Assembly: GCA_018818065.1 (NCBI GenBank)
Contig: JAHISV010000005.1
Location: forward strand, 1-42,526
Direction: 5' to 3'
DNA: 42,526 nt
Source of the DNA: Bacteroidota bacterium
GTDB taxonomy: Bacteria > Bacteroidota > Ignavibacteria > Ignavibacteriales > Melioribacteraceae
Part shown: positions 6,707-15,748 of the stretch, one piece after another
How positions within the stretch are numbered: position 1 is the first letter of the stretch
Layout: each line of letters starts with the position of its first letter
The notes under the pieces: model-generated
Database searches by the model: none
The model's input: the letters and a program-made list of their open reading frames with translations, nothing else
What the model was told of the DNA's origin: nothing
Translations under genes and position numbers: made by a program

Positions 6707-7458
6707 TGAATTCTCTTGAGCTAAATAATGTACATGCATCAATTAAAGGTAAATTGGTTTTGGAAGACATCAATCTTTCATTAACAGAGAATGAATTCCT
6801 TGGTGTAATTGGGCCTAATGGAGCTGGAAAAACTACTTTGTTAAAAGTATTGGTTGGTTTAATCAAGCCCGATTCGGGCACTGTCCTTGTTGCGGGAAAA
6901 TCCATAGAGAAATCAAAAAGAGAAGTTGGTTATGTTCCCCAGTTTAACACGTTTGATAACCAGTATCCAATCTCGGTTTACGAGGTTGTAAGAATGGGTT
7001 TATTGAGCGGGCTGGGCTTGTTAAAGTTTGGGGATAAAAAGCATAGTGAAAAAATAACAAAAGCACTTACTCAGGTTGGTTTGCAGGATTTTTTGGAGAG
7101 AAATATTAACGAATTATCGGGCGGCGAAATACAACGTGTGCTTATTGCCCGCGCGCTTGTTAATTCACCAAAGTTACTGCTGCTGGATGAACCGACTGCA
7201 AGTGTTGATTCATTCCACGGACAAAATTTTTACGAGCTATTAAACGAATTGAATAAATCAATCACTATTGTTTTGGTTTCGCATGATATAGGGGCGGTTT
7301 CAAGTTACGTAAAAAAAATCGCCTGTCTGAACAAGACCTTAGTATTTCATGATTCAAAAAGTATTTCTAAAGAAATGTTGGAGAAAACTTATAAATGCCC
7401 AATAGATTTGATAGCCCACGGTGTTCCTCACCGTGTATTAGATCATCACGAGCACTAA
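6706..7458 (+). CDS. znuC: Zinc/metal ABC transporter ATP-binding protein
   Basis: A 250-residue ABC ATPase that powers import by the ZnuB permease. Visible motifs are Walker A (GPNGAGKTT, about residues 37-45), the Q loop (VGYVPQ), the signature LSGGEIQR, Walker B (LLLLDEPTAS) and the switch His in VSHD. The C-terminus ends in a His-containing tail (HGVPHRVLDHHEH) common in ZnuC/MntB-type ATPases. The start is GTG, overlapping the znuA stop by one base (TAGTG). Confidence 0.92.
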   Translation: MNSLELNNVHASIKGKLVLEDINLSLTENEFLGVIGPNGAGKTTLLKVLVGLIKPDSGTVLVAGKSIEKSKREVGYVPQFNTFDNQYPISVYEVVRMGLLSGLGLLKFGDKKHSEKITKALTQVGLQDFLERNINELSGGEIQRVLIARALVNSPKLLLLDEPTASVDSFHGQNFYELLNELNKSITIVLVSHDIGAVSSYVKKIACLNKTLVFHDSKSISKEMLEKTYKCPIDLIAHGVPHRVLDHHEH

Positions 7459-7462
7459 TATT

Positions 7463-8269
7463 ATGCTAGAATTATTACAATATGATTTTTTTGTTAACGC
7501 GCTTATTGCCAGCCTGCTGGCCAGTATTGCCTTTGGTATAATCGGCTCTTTTGTTGTTATAAAGAGAATCGTATTTATTAGTGGTGGTATTGCTCATACA
7601 GCGTATGGTGGAATAGGGCTGGGATTTTTACTTGGGTTTAGCCCCTTATTAGGCGCAATGATATTTGCCGTTGGAGCCGGATTGTTTGTAGCGGTAATGA
7701 AATACTCTGATAATCAAAAAGAGGATTCTCTTATTGGGATTATGTGGTCATTAGGAATGGCGCTCGGTGTTCTGTTCATATCGCTTAAAGAAGGATATGT
7801 GCCGAATTTAATGGGTTATCTGTTTGGCAACATACTTACAATCCCACGTGAAGAGTTATTCATGATGTTAGGATTTGATATTGTTATCGTTTCGATAGTA
7901 GTCATTTTCTTTAAACAATTTCAGGCAATAACATTTGACGAAGAATTCGCGAAGGTTATCGGACTTCCTGTAAGAAGCCTTTACATACTTTTGCTGGTAT
8001 TGATTGCACTGACGACAGTAATACTTATAAAACTGGTTGGTATTATTCTGGTCGTTGCTTTGCTTACTATTCCGGCCACAATAAGTTTGATGTTTACAAA
8101 GAGCCTTAAGACGACAATGGTGTATTCTATAGTCCTCGGGTTATTTTTTACTATCATTGGTTTATTACTTTCTTATTATTTAAATTTGGTCTCAGGTGCG
8201 ACCATTATAATGGTTGCGGTTGCAGGATATATAATCGCTAATATCTATAAGAAAATTTATTTTTCTTAA
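7463..8269 (+). CDS. znuB: Zinc/metal ABC transporter permease
   Basis: A 268-residue inner-membrane permease of the ABC-3 family with about eight hydrophobic helices. It has the family's early RIVFISGGIAHTAYGGIGLG segment and the cytoplasmic FDEEFAKVIGLPV stretch that contacts the ATPase. It begins four bases after znuC. Together with ZnuA and ZnuC it completes a high-affinity metal importer under the adjacent Fur-family regulator. Confidence 0.92.
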   Translation: MLELLQYDFFVNALIASLLASIAFGIIGSFVVIKRIVFISGGIAHTAYGGIGLGFLLGFSPLLGAMIFAVGAGLFVAVMKYSDNQKEDSLIGIMWSLGMALGVLFISLKEGYVPNLMGYLFGNILTIPREELFMMLGFDIVIVSIVVIFFKQFQAITFDEEFAKVIGLPVRSLYILLLVLIALTTVILIKLVGIILVVALLTIPATISLMFTKSLKTTMVYSIVLGLFFTIIGLLLSYYLNLVSGATIIMVAVAGYIIANIYKKIYFS

Positions 8270-8292
8270 TAATATTTTGTAGGGGTGTTTTG

Positions 8293-9078
8293 ATGGAATG
8301 GAATATAAGTCCTGAAATAGTTGCAATAGGCCCACTTAGCCTTAGATGGTACGGACTATTATTTGCTTCCTCTTTTATTATCGGGCTGCAGATAATGTTA
8401 TGGATGTTTAAAAAAGAAGATAAAAATATAGATGACCTGAATGACTTGGTTTGGTTTATGGTTTTAGGTACAGTAATAGGCGCCAGATTAGGGCATTGTC
8501 TGTTTTATAATCCGGAATATTATCTTAGCCATCCTCTGGAAATACTTAAGGTTTGGAAAGGCGGCTTGGCCAGCCATGGGGCAGTGATTGGAATAATAAC
8601 CGGGCTCTATTTTTATATGAAGAAGGGGAGAAAATATTCCTATCTGTGGCTTATTGACAGGGTATCAATAACAGTAGCGCTGGCAGCTTTCTTTATACGA
8701 ACTGGCAACCTGTTTAATTCTGAAATCATTGGTACTGAAACAACTGTTCCATGGGCATTTAAATTTGTACTTATAGATAATGTGCCTCGTCATCCGGCCC
8801 AGCTTTACGAAGCTCTTGCGTATCTTGCTGTTTTCATACTATTAATACTCTGGTATAAAAAGAAAGAAGGGCAAATTCCGGAAGGGCGCATCCTGGGAGT
8901 GTTTTTAGTTTTGGTTTTTGGATTCAGATTTTTTGTTGAATTCATAAAAGAAGATCAGACATATTTTGAAGCAGGTATGCTGCTAAATATGGGGCAACTA
9001 TTAAGTATACCGGTAATCTTAGGTGGCGTCTACCTAATTTTTAGATCAGGCAAAGAAAAAATTAATGCACAAATTTAG
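8293..9078 (+). CDS. lgt: Prolipoprotein diacylglyceryl transferase
   Basis: A 261-residue membrane enzyme that moves a diacylglyceryl group from phosphatidylglycerol to the lipobox cysteine of prolipoproteins, the first step of lipoprotein maturation. Family motifs include LRWYGL near the N-terminus, GGLASHGAVIG, the signature IRTGNLFNSEIIG and HPAQLYEAL. About seven membrane helices are present. I place the start at the ATG 8293, preceded by AGGGGTG, rather than the in-frame TTG at 8290. It follows znuB by 23 bases and so appears to belong to the metal-uptake operon. ZnuA and the next gene product are themselves predicted lipoproteins. Confidence 0.94.
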   Translation: MEWNISPEIVAIGPLSLRWYGLLFASSFIIGLQIMLWMFKKEDKNIDDLNDLVWFMVLGTVIGARLGHCLFYNPEYYLSHPLEILKVWKGGLASHGAVIGIITGLYFYMKKGRKYSYLWLIDRVSITVALAAFFIRTGNLFNSEIIGTETTVPWAFKFVLIDNVPRHPAQLYEALAYLAVFILLILWYKKKEGQIPEGRILGVFLVLVFGFRFFVEFIKEDQTYFEAGMLLNMGQLLSIPVILGGVYLIFRSGKEKINAQI

Positions 9079-10246
9079 AGTTTTTATAAATTCCTTCGGA
9101 AAGGACAACCTGTTGTCAAACAAACAAATCTTTAAGTCAATAATCACTATTGCAATTATTTTTTTATCGTCATGCAGCCAACCCAAAGAGAACTATGATC
9201 CATCAACTGATTTACTCCGGTTTAAAGGGGAGGTTCATCTAAGGAATATTAAGCAGCTGACCTTTGGTGGTAACAACGCCGAGGCATACTGGAGTTTTGA
9301 TGACAAGCAATTGGTTTTTCAGAGCGATTGGGACAAACTAAATGATCATGGATGTGATCAGATTTTTCTTATGAACGTTGATGGCTCTCAACTTGTTCAG
9401 AATGAAACCTATCGTCTTATCTCCACCGGTAAGGGAAGAACCACTTGCAGTTATTTTTTGAAAGATGGAAGAATAATCTTTGCCTCAACTCATGCCCAAA
9501 GCGAAGAATGCCCTGAGCAAGTTATGTTTACAGGCGGGCGTTATGTTTGGCCAATATACAAGAGTTATGATATATATATTACAGACAGTACAGCCTCTAC
9601 TACAGAATTGTTTATCGGCGGCGAGGGATACGACGCTGAGCCTACAGCCTCGCCCGATGGAAAATATATCGTTTTTACCTCTACACGTTCAGGCGATCTT
9701 GAATTATGGCGTTACGAAATTGAAACCGCTGCGCTGCTTCAACTAACAAATACACTTGGATATGATGGCGGCGCATTCTTTTCAAGAGATTCCAGGAGCA
9801 TAGTGTGGAGAGCCAGCCGACCAGTTGGAGAAGAAGCAAATGAATATAAAGCATTGCTTTCTGAGGGATTGGTGGAACCTAAAGCGATGAGCATTTATAT
9901 AGCTGATATTGAAGGAAATAACGTAAGAAAAGTTACTGAGCTACCCGGGGCAAATTGGGCTCCGTTTTTCCACACATCAGGCAATAAAATTATTTTCAGT
10001 TCTAATCATCATTCTATTGGGGAAGGTGGTCGACTATTCGATTTATTTCTTATTAATCTCGATGGAACAGGTTTAGAACAGATAACACATTCAGGTACAT
10101 TTGACGCATTCCCTATGTTTTCATTCGATGGAAGCAAAATTGTGTTTGCTTCGAATAGAAGAGTAGATAGAAGCTCGAGCAGGGAAACAAACATTTTCGT
10201 TGCTGACTGGGTTGAAAATCCCACGGACGAGGATAATAATTTTTAA
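9065..10246 (+). CDS. PD40/TolB-like beta-propeller lipoprotein
   Basis: A 393-residue protein with a hydrophobic leader ending in a lipobox (IIFLSSC), so it is predicted to be a lipoprotein. The rest is made of WD40-like PD40 blades: FDDKQLVFQSDW, PTASPDGKYIVFTSTRSG, FSRDSRSIVWRASRP, FHTSGNKIIFSSN and FSFDGSKIVFASNR. TolB-type propellers bind other envelope proteins or ligands. The ATG at 9065 overlaps lgt by 14 bases. A TTG about 48 bases downstream would give a more typical short lipoprotein leader and cannot be excluded. The partner or ligand is unknown. Confidence 0.8.
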   Translation: MHKFRVFINSFGKDNLLSNKQIFKSIITIAIIFLSSCSQPKENYDPSTDLLRFKGEVHLRNIKQLTFGGNNAEAYWSFDDKQLVFQSDWDKLNDHGCDQIFLMNVDGSQLVQNETYRLISTGKGRTTCSYFLKDGRIIFASTHAQSEECPEQVMFTGGRYVWPIYKSYDIYITDSTASTTELFIGGEGYDAEPTASPDGKYIVFTSTRSGDLELWRYEIETAALLQLTNTLGYDGGAFFSRDSRSIVWRASRPVGEEANEYKALLSEGLVEPKAMSIYIADIEGNNVRKVTELPGANWAPFFHTSGNKIIFSSNHHSIGEGGRLFDLFLINLDGTGLEQITHSGTFDAFPMFSFDGSKIVFASNRRVDRSSSRETNIFVADWVENPTDEDNNF

Positions 10247-10264
10247 CAGTTACAGGAATGGTTC

Positions 10265-10690
10265 ATGACAGAAAAAGAATTTATTGAAATATCTGTAACA
10301 AAGTCGAGGGGCAGTCTTCCTGAATTCCCTGGTAATTTTTTGAGTGATGTTGAAGTCAGGTCTGTGGATATGCCTGGTAAAACAATTGTTTTAGGTCAGG
10401 AACTATTTGGATCATTTGAAATTATTGATTCTGATGGCAATGTTTATTTTCAGGTTGGCAGTACACTTGAGGCGAAATATTATCTTTATAGTAACAGAAC
10501 AAAACCTTCAAAAATATCTGTTCCGGTAAAGGAAACAGATGTTATCAGTGTAGTTAAAAAGTATGAAAATTCTATTGATCAGATTCTTCAGGGACTTGAA
10601 AAAGATTTTAAGAAAGAGTTTCCGGGAAACAAGAACTTTTATCAGGTATCAAACCAGATATTTCACATGTTAAATTTACAACGATATTAG
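10265..10690 (+). CDS. Unknown 141-residue cytoplasmic protein
   Basis: No signal peptide, membrane helix or recognised domain. The first half looks beta-rich (SGSLPEFPGNF-like stretch, then GQELFGSFEIIDSDGNVYFQVGS), and the second half is charged and probably helical (VVKKYENSIDQILQGLEKDFKKEF). The gene starts 18 bases after the PD40 lipoprotein and ends 11 bases before the methyltransferase, so it belongs to the same transcript. Codon use is like its neighbours. No function is proposed. Confidence 0.65.
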   Translation: MTEKEFIEISVTKSRGSLPEFPGNFLSDVEVRSVDMPGKTIVLGQELFGSFEIIDSDGNVYFQVGSTLEAKYYLYSNRTKPSKISVPVKETDVISVVKKYENSIDQILQGLEKDFKKEFPGNKNFYQVSNQIFHMLNLQRY

Positions 10691-10701
10691 AGGCAGCGCT
10701 A

Positions 10702-12135
10702 TTGATAGATATAAGCAGTAAGATTATTGATTATTTGAGAGATTTATTTGGTGACGAATTTGCTGAAAAATATTTTGAATACGTAAAGAGCGATTTTCAG
10801 GTTTATCTAAGACTTTCGACCTTTATTGAAGATCACACCTTGTTTGAAAACCGACTTAAAGAATATGGAATTGTTGTAGAAAAAGTTAAGGGAGTTCCTA
10901 ACGCATATAAAGTTCTTGAAGGACAAGATATTATTGGGAAAACCACGGAACATGCTTTGGGGCATTATTACATTCAAAGTCTTTCATCAATGATTCCCCC
11001 TTTCGCGCTGCTCCCGACTTCTGAAGATAAAACTCTGGATCTTTGCGCTGCTCCCGGTTCAAAAACTACTCAGCTTGCCGAAATGATGAATAATGAGGGA
11101 ACTCTTATTGCAAATGAGCCAAGCAATAAAAGAATCAGAAGTCTTGTGCATAATGTTGACAGGCAGAACCTTGTAAATGTAGGGGTGTTAAGATTCAGGG
11201 GCGAAACACTCAGCAAAGTTTACCACGAATATTTTGATAAGGTACTGGTTGATGCTCCATGCAGTGGTCTTGGCATAGTGCAAAAGAAAGGCGAAATAAA
11301 TAACTGGTGGAATACGGACGAGGTTGCCCGAATGAGTGATCTGCAATTCAGACTTTTAATTAGTGCCATAAAATCGGCAAAAGTCGGCGGAGAAATTCTT
11401 TATTCAACTTGTACGATGACCTGTGAAGAAAATGAGTTTATTATAGATAGGGTTCTGAAAAAGTATCCTGTTGAATTAGTTGATGTTGAATTGCCGGTTC
11501 CATCTCATGACGGTTTAACGGAATACGCGGGATTTGAATTTTCGCCTACACTTAAAAAAGCACGCAGGATTGTACCATGGGATATTAATTCCGAAGGATT
11601 TTTTATTGCCAAATTGCGTAAGACAGGTCCTACCGAGAAGCCGCAGAACAGGATTACCAGTGATGACCCGACTGTGCGTTTTGTTTCAGCCGAGAGCAAG
11701 AAAGTAAAAAAATATGTTAAAGACCTCTCTGAATATTTTGATATAGATTGGGCGATAATGAATAAATTCAAGTTCTATCATAAAAACCGTGACATTTACT
11801 TTCTTAATAAAGATTGGGAGATAGATCAACTTGGGTTATACGAGAGACTGGGATTAAAATTTGGCAAGGTTGATAAAAATGATTATATAATTTTGCATAC
11901 ACATGGCGCCAGAGTTTTAAGCGATCATATTCGCAAAAACATTATTGATCTGGAGGATGAGGATTTAAGTTTTTATATGCAGGGTGGAACGATTAAGAAA
12001 GAGTATGATTCCACAGGGCAGAAAGTAGTAAGATACAATGGAAAGGTTATGGGAGTGGCGGTATCAACCAAAGAAGGCTTAAAGAGTCAGTTCCCAAGAT
12101 CCTTACGAGCACAGGAAATAATTTTTCCGAAGTAA
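10702..12135 (+). CDS. rsmF: RsmF/RsmB-like 16S rRNA cytosine-C5 methyltransferase
   Basis: A 477-residue SAM-dependent m5C methyltransferase. An N-terminal region with LRLSTF precedes the SAM-binding motif I (DLCAAPGSKTTQ, residues 113-124). Motif IV DAPCSG carries Cys187 and motif VI YSTCTMTCEENE carries Cys237, the two cysteines used in RNA cytosine methylation. The C-terminal 150 or so residues end in a PUA-like segment (RYNGKVMGVAV, then FPRSLRAQE) as in RsmF-type proteins. The start is TTG at 10702 with AGAGG shortly upstream. The target is probably rRNA, but the exact site cannot be read from sequence. It is the last gene of the zur-znu-lgt run. Confidence 0.83.
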   Translation: MIDISSKIIDYLRDLFGDEFAEKYFEYVKSDFQVYLRLSTFIEDHTLFENRLKEYGIVVEKVKGVPNAYKVLEGQDIIGKTTEHALGHYYIQSLSSMIPPFALLPTSEDKTLDLCAAPGSKTTQLAEMMNNEGTLIANEPSNKRIRSLVHNVDRQNLVNVGVLRFRGETLSKVYHEYFDKVLVDAPCSGLGIVQKKGEINNWWNTDEVARMSDLQFRLLISAIKSAKVGGEILYSTCTMTCEENEFIIDRVLKKYPVELVDVELPVPSHDGLTEYAGFEFSPTLKKARRIVPWDINSEGFFIAKLRKTGPTEKPQNRITSDDPTVRFVSAESKKVKKYVKDLSEYFDIDWAIMNKFKFYHKNRDIYFLNKDWEIDQLGLYERLGLKFGKVDKNDYIILHTHGARVLSDHIRKNIIDLEDEDLSFYMQGGTIKKEYDSTGQKVVRYNGKVMGVAVSTKEGLKSQFPRSLRAQEIIFPK

Positions 12136-12147
12136 GAGTTTAAAAAC

Positions 12148-12184
12148 AAAAAGACCCGACCTTTAGGCAGAATCGAGTCCTTTT
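12148..12184. terminator. Bidirectional terminator between rsmF and glnA
   Basis: AAAAAGACCCGA (12148-12159) can pair with TCGAGTCCTTTT (12173-12184), leaving one mismatch, one bulge and a 13-base loop. The A run on one side and T run on the other suit termination of both convergent operons. Confidence 0.5.
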
Positions 12185-12205
12185 GAGATGTATGAGGGTT
12201 TTAAA

Positions 12206-13633
12206 TTATACGTCGTAGTAAAGCTCAAATTCATACGGATGTGGTCTTAAAGAGAAGGGTTTAACTTCTCTTTCCATTTTATAGTCAATCCATGTGCGGA
12301 TAACATCTTCGGTAAACACATCACCTTTTAATAAGTACTCGTGATCATCTGCGAGTGCTTCCAGTGCAGCTTTTAGGCTCTCGGGTGTCGAAGGTACATT
12401 TTTCAACTCTTCAGGCGGTAGATCGTATATGTCTTTATCAAGTGGTTCGCCGGGTTCAAGGCGGTTCATAATTCCATCAAGTCCTGCCATCATTATTGCA
12501 GAGAATGCCAGATATGGATTTGCTGTTGGATCCGGACATCTGAATTCAACACGTTTGCTTTTAGGACTATTGGAATACATAGGTATACGTATTGCAGCGC
12601 TTCTGTTCATTTGCGAATAAGCAAGATTAACAGGTGCTTCAAATCCAGGCACAAGTCTTTTGAATGAATTTGTTGTAGGATTAGTAAAGGCAATTAACGA
12701 GTTGGCATGTTTAAGAATTCCTCCAATAAAATAGAGAGCCTCTTCGCTTAAGCCGGCGTAGCCGCTCCCGGCAAATAATGGATTACCCTTTTTCCACAAG
12801 CTCACATGTACATGCATACCGGAGCCATTATCACCAAAAATTGGTTTAGGCATGTAGGTTACAGTTTTATTAAATGCTTTTGCCGTGTTCTTAACAATAT
12901 ATTTGAATTGAAGCAATTGGTCAGCGGCAATTAACAATGATTGATAACGTAAATCAATTTCGCACTGCCCGCCGCTTGCAACCTCGTGATGCTGGGCTTC
13001 TACTTGAATGCCGGCTTCAATAAGGTTTAATACCATTTGGTTCCGCAAATCCATTAATGCGTCAGTTGGTGGTACAGGAAAATAACCTTCCTTGTAGCGT
13101 GGCTTATAACCCAGGTTAGGAGATTCCTCTCTGCCAGTGTTCCATTGTCCTTCCGAAGAATCCACGGCATAAAAAGAGCTGTTAGGAGTAGTCTTGTATC
13201 GTACATCATCAAAAACAAAAAACTCCGCTTCTGGTCCAAAATATGCAGTATCAGCTATACCAGTCGACTTTAGATATGCCTCGGCTTTTTGGGCAATATT
13301 TCTGGGGCATCGTGTATATTTTTCTCTTGTTGCCGGTTCGTATACATCGCAAATTAAGCTTAATGTTGGGGCGGCAATAAATTTATCAACAAACATTGTT
13401 TTAGGATCCGGAATGATAAGCATGTCACTTTCCTGGATGTTTTTCCATCCTCGCAAAGAAGATCCGTCAAAACCAAAACCGTCTTTAAACGAGTCTTCGG
13501 TGAGTTCACTTTCAGGAACTGTAAAGTGCTGCCACTGCCCTGGGAAATCCATGAATTTGAAATCTATGAATTTTATACCGGTCTCTTTTACAAATTTCAA
13601 TACTTTGGTTACTTCTGATATAGAATCCGCCAT
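12206..13633 (-). CDS. glnA: Glutamine synthetase, type I
   Basis: A 475-residue GSI that makes glutamine from glutamate, ammonia and ATP, the entry step of ammonium assimilation. Landmarks are [11 protein letters not shown] near the N-terminus, the metal-binding [34 protein letters not shown] and [16 protein letters not shown]. Tyr403 lies in the IYDLPPEE segment, the position adenylylated in GSI-beta enzymes, so that control is possible; no adenylyltransferase gene is seen here. An AAGGAG Shine-Dalgarno overlaps the end of the upstream Lrp-type gene, nine bases away, and the two form an operon. Confidence 0.97.
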   Translation of the reverse strand: MADSISEVTKVLKFVKETGIKFIDFKFMDFPGQWQHFTVPESELTEDSFKDGFGFDGSSLRGWKNIQESDMLIIPDPKTMFVDKFIAAPTLSLICDVYEPATREKYTRCPRNIAQKAEAYLKSTGIADTAYFGPEAEFFVFDDVRYKTTPNSSFYAVDSSEGQWNTGREESPNLGYKPRYKEGYFPVPPTDALMDLRNQMVLNLIEAGIQVEAQHHEVASGGQCEIDLRYQSLLIAADQLLQFKYIVKNTAKAFNKTVTYMPKPIFGDNGSGMHVHVSLWKKGNPLFAGSGYAGLSEEALYFIGGILKHANSLIAFTNPTTNSFKRLVPGFEAPVNLAYSQMNRSAAIRIPMYSNSPKSKRVEFRCPDPTANPYLAFSAIMMAGLDGIMNRLEPGEPLDKDIYDLPPEELKNVPSTPESLKAALEALADDHEYLLKGDVFTEDVIRTWIDYKMEREVKPFSLRPHPYEFELYYDV

Positions 13634-13642
13634 ACTTGCTCC

Positions 13643-14089
13643 TTAAATGTTAATTTTGGTTGTCTCCTTAATAGTCGACAACACAAAGTTTGTTATTGTT
13701 CTTGTTACTCCGGGCCAGGATTGAATTTTTGATAAAAGTAGTTCTAATGATTTTGTGTCTTTAACCAGGGCTTTTAACATATGTGAACCTTCACCAAGGA
13801 TGGAATAACATTCTAAAATTTCCGGTGTATCGTTCACATGTTCGGTTAGTTTTGGATAATTTTTTGAAGAATCCATAACAACCATGATTAGGCACATGAG
13901 ATCATAATTAAATCTTTTCTTATCTAATTTCGCGTAATAACCTTCAATTACACCATGTTCTTCAAGTTTTTTCATTCTTTCACTCAGCGAAGGTAGTGAA
14001 AGACCAACCGCTTCAGCGATCACATTCCTTTTAATTCTTCCCTTGTCCTGAAGTATATTCAGAATCTGTAAGTCTGTTGAGTCGAGCAT
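13643..14089 (-). CDS. Lrp/AsnC-family transcriptional regulator
   Basis: A 148-residue regulator with an N-terminal helix-turn-helix (about residues 4-50: LQILNILQDKGRIKRNVIAE, then LSLPSLSERMKKLEEHG) and an AsnC/RAM ligand-binding domain at about 60-140 (ILECYSILGEGSHMLKALVKD). Members sense amino acids and act as octamers or similar assemblies. It lies directly upstream of glnA on one transcript, so a role in nitrogen or amino-acid control, including its own operon, is likely but inferred. Confidence 0.9.
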   Translation of the reverse strand: MLDSTDLQILNILQDKGRIKRNVIAEAVGLSLPSLSERMKKLEEHGVIEGYYAKLDKKRFNYDLMCLIMVVMDSSKNYPKLTEHVNDTPEILECYSILGEGSHMLKALVKDTKSLELLLSKIQSWPGVTRTITNFVLSTIKETTKINI

Positions 14090-14125
14090 AACCTAATAAA
14101 GTTAGTTGACGAATAATTTATGGCT

Positions 14126-14158
14126 CAAAATATAAGGCACATTAACAATATATGCAAA
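14126..14158 (-). promoter_or_regulatory. Possible promoter of the lrp-glnA operon
   Basis: On the minus strand TTTG (14158-14155), a 20-base spacer and TATATTTTG (14134-14126) fit the group's promoter except for one extra base within the second box. It would start transcription about 30 bases ahead of the ATG at 14089. Confidence 0.4.
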
Positions 14159-14312
14159 TTAATTATGTCGTATAGCTCGTTTTGGTTAACTAACAAAAGA
14201 TTTGTTGGTTTAATTGATAAAAATGCCCAGTTTATGCAGGCGATTTCTTCAACAAAGGATTGTAATATTGGCGTAGTAGTTTTTGATTTAAAATTTTCCC
14301 GGGGGGGAGAAA

Positions 14313-15584
14313 ATGAAAAACACGTCAAATGTGGTGAATCTGCTTTTTTTCGTGATGATTCTGTCTGGTATTGTCTATCCGCAACAATTCAATACTTCCG
14401 TACAAAACGTGATTAATGAAGTAAGCCTCGCTAATTTAATTTCAACTGTTAGTAGATTATCGGGCGAGAAACCAGTTACGATTGGCAGTGAAGAAATCAC
14501 TATACTTTCAAGATATATGAACCATCCGCACAATGATATTGCTGCAGATTTCATTAAACAGGAATTAGAAGGTTACGGACTTGATGTGGAAGATCAGTAC
14601 TATGTCTCTTCACGAAATACTTTGGGTGGAGTTGGAAGGAATATAATTGCTAAAAAGCTGGGGGTCGAATATCCTGAAAAAAAATACATCCTTTGCGCTC
14701 ATTATGATTCAATAACCTCAAACGGTTCCAACGCTCCAGGGGCCGATGATAATGCAAGTGGAACTGCAGCAGTATTGGAAGCTGCGCGGATTCTATCCGG
14801 TTATCAAACAAAGTATACTATGTTGTTTATCCTTTTTGATGAAGAGGAACTTGGCATGATTGGAAGTAATTACTATGCTAATTCAGCCTGGTCGTCGGGT
14901 GAAGAAATAATGGGTGTTATAAATATGGATATGATTGCCTTTGATTCTAATAGCGACTGGTCTTGTGATGTGCATACCCGTAACATAAGTAATTCCGAAG
15001 CATTGAAAAATAAAATGTTAGAAGTAAATTCAACCTATTCTTTGATGTTGAACGTTGAGGTGCACTCAGTTGGTACGACTTCAAGTGACCAGTCTTCTTT
15101 TTGGAACAAAAGTTATGGCGCAATTCTTTTAATAGAGGATTACGAAGGAAGTATATTGGTACTCTATAACGATTTTAACGCCTTTTATCATACGGCAAAC
15201 GACAGGCTTTTTGCTTTTAATAGCTTGTACTATAAAGCAATGTCGAAATTAAGCGTTGGTACTTTTGCCGAGTTGGCAGAAATTGTTACTACATCAGAAA
15301 ATAATGATGAGGTTGTGGAAACAGCTTTTCTTCTCTCGCAAAACTATCCTAATCCATTCAATCCTTCTACGAAGATTGTGTTTACTCTTCCGCACTCCGG
15401 TTATGTCAGGCTCACACTATTTAATATACTCGGTGATGAAATTGAAGTGTTCATTGACGGGCACATGCAAGCCGGATCCCATCATTATAACTTTAACGCA
15501 AAAGATGTTTCCAGCGGCGTGTATTTTTATCAACTACTGTATGAAAGTAAGGCTTACCAAAGAAAAATGATTGTGGCGAAATAA
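14313..15584 (+). CDS. Secreted M28-family metallopeptidase with T9SS sorting domain
   Basis: A 423-residue exported aminopeptidase-like enzyme. The signal peptide spans about residues 1-24. The M28 zinc site is readable: H130 and D132 in CAHYDS, bridging D145 in GADDNASG, the acidic DEEEL run (D176-E179) with the catalytic Glu, D206 in NMDMIAFD and H293 in FYHTANDR. The last 80 or so residues are a type A Por secretion C-terminal domain, starting LSQNYPNPFNPSTKI and ending RKMIVAK, so the protein should leave through the type IX system. A GGGGGGAGA run serves as ribosome site before the ATG. It is probably a single-gene unit that degrades peptides outside the cell. Confidence 0.92.
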   Translation: MKNTSNVVNLLFFVMILSGIVYPQQFNTSVQNVINEVSLANLISTVSRLSGEKPVTIGSEEITILSRYMNHPHNDIAADFIKQELEGYGLDVEDQYYVSSRNTLGGVGRNIIAKKLGVEYPEKKYILCAHYDSITSNGSNAPGADDNASGTAAVLEAARILSGYQTKYTMLFILFDEEELGMIGSNYYANSAWSSGEEIMGVINMDMIAFDSNSDWSCDVHTRNISNSEALKNKMLEVNSTYSLMLNVEVHSVGTTSSDQSSFWNKSYGAILLIEDYEGSILVLYNDFNAFYHTANDRLFAFNSLYYKAMSKLSVGTFAELAEIVTTSENNDEVVETAFLLSQNYPNPFNPSTKIVFTLPHSGYVRLTLFNILGDEIEVFIDGHMQAGSHHYNFNAKDVSSGVYFYQLLYESKAYQRKMIVAK

Positions 15585-15679
15585 TTCATTTACGACTTAA
15601 AATTTCGATTTTATTCCGGACAACAATCCTGATTGATTTTTAAACCAGAATCAACGTTTATTCAATAAATTCAAGGTAA

Positions 15680-15712
15680 TTTGATTTCCTACCTAATAAT
15701 TGTGTATTTTTG
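15680..15712 (+). promoter_or_regulatory. Promoter of aspS
   Basis: TTTG (15680-15683), 21 bases and TATTTTTG (15705-15712) match the Bacteroidota-type promoter perfectly. It fixes transcription start near 15718, which rules out the in-frame TTG at 15710 as the start codon of aspS. Confidence 0.65.
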
Positions 15713-15748
15713 CATCTAAAATTTTTAGTAATGAAGGGAATATCTCAA

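Noticed and set aside
14120..14416. Short frames on both strands in the gap before the M28 peptidase
   Set aside because: They overlap each other and the peptidase start, and their products look like translated non-coding AT-rich DNA.
15710..15748. N-terminal extension of aspS from TTG 15710
   Set aside because: The TTG is part of the promoter's TATTTTTG box, and the resulting extension is absent from normal AspRS N-termini.
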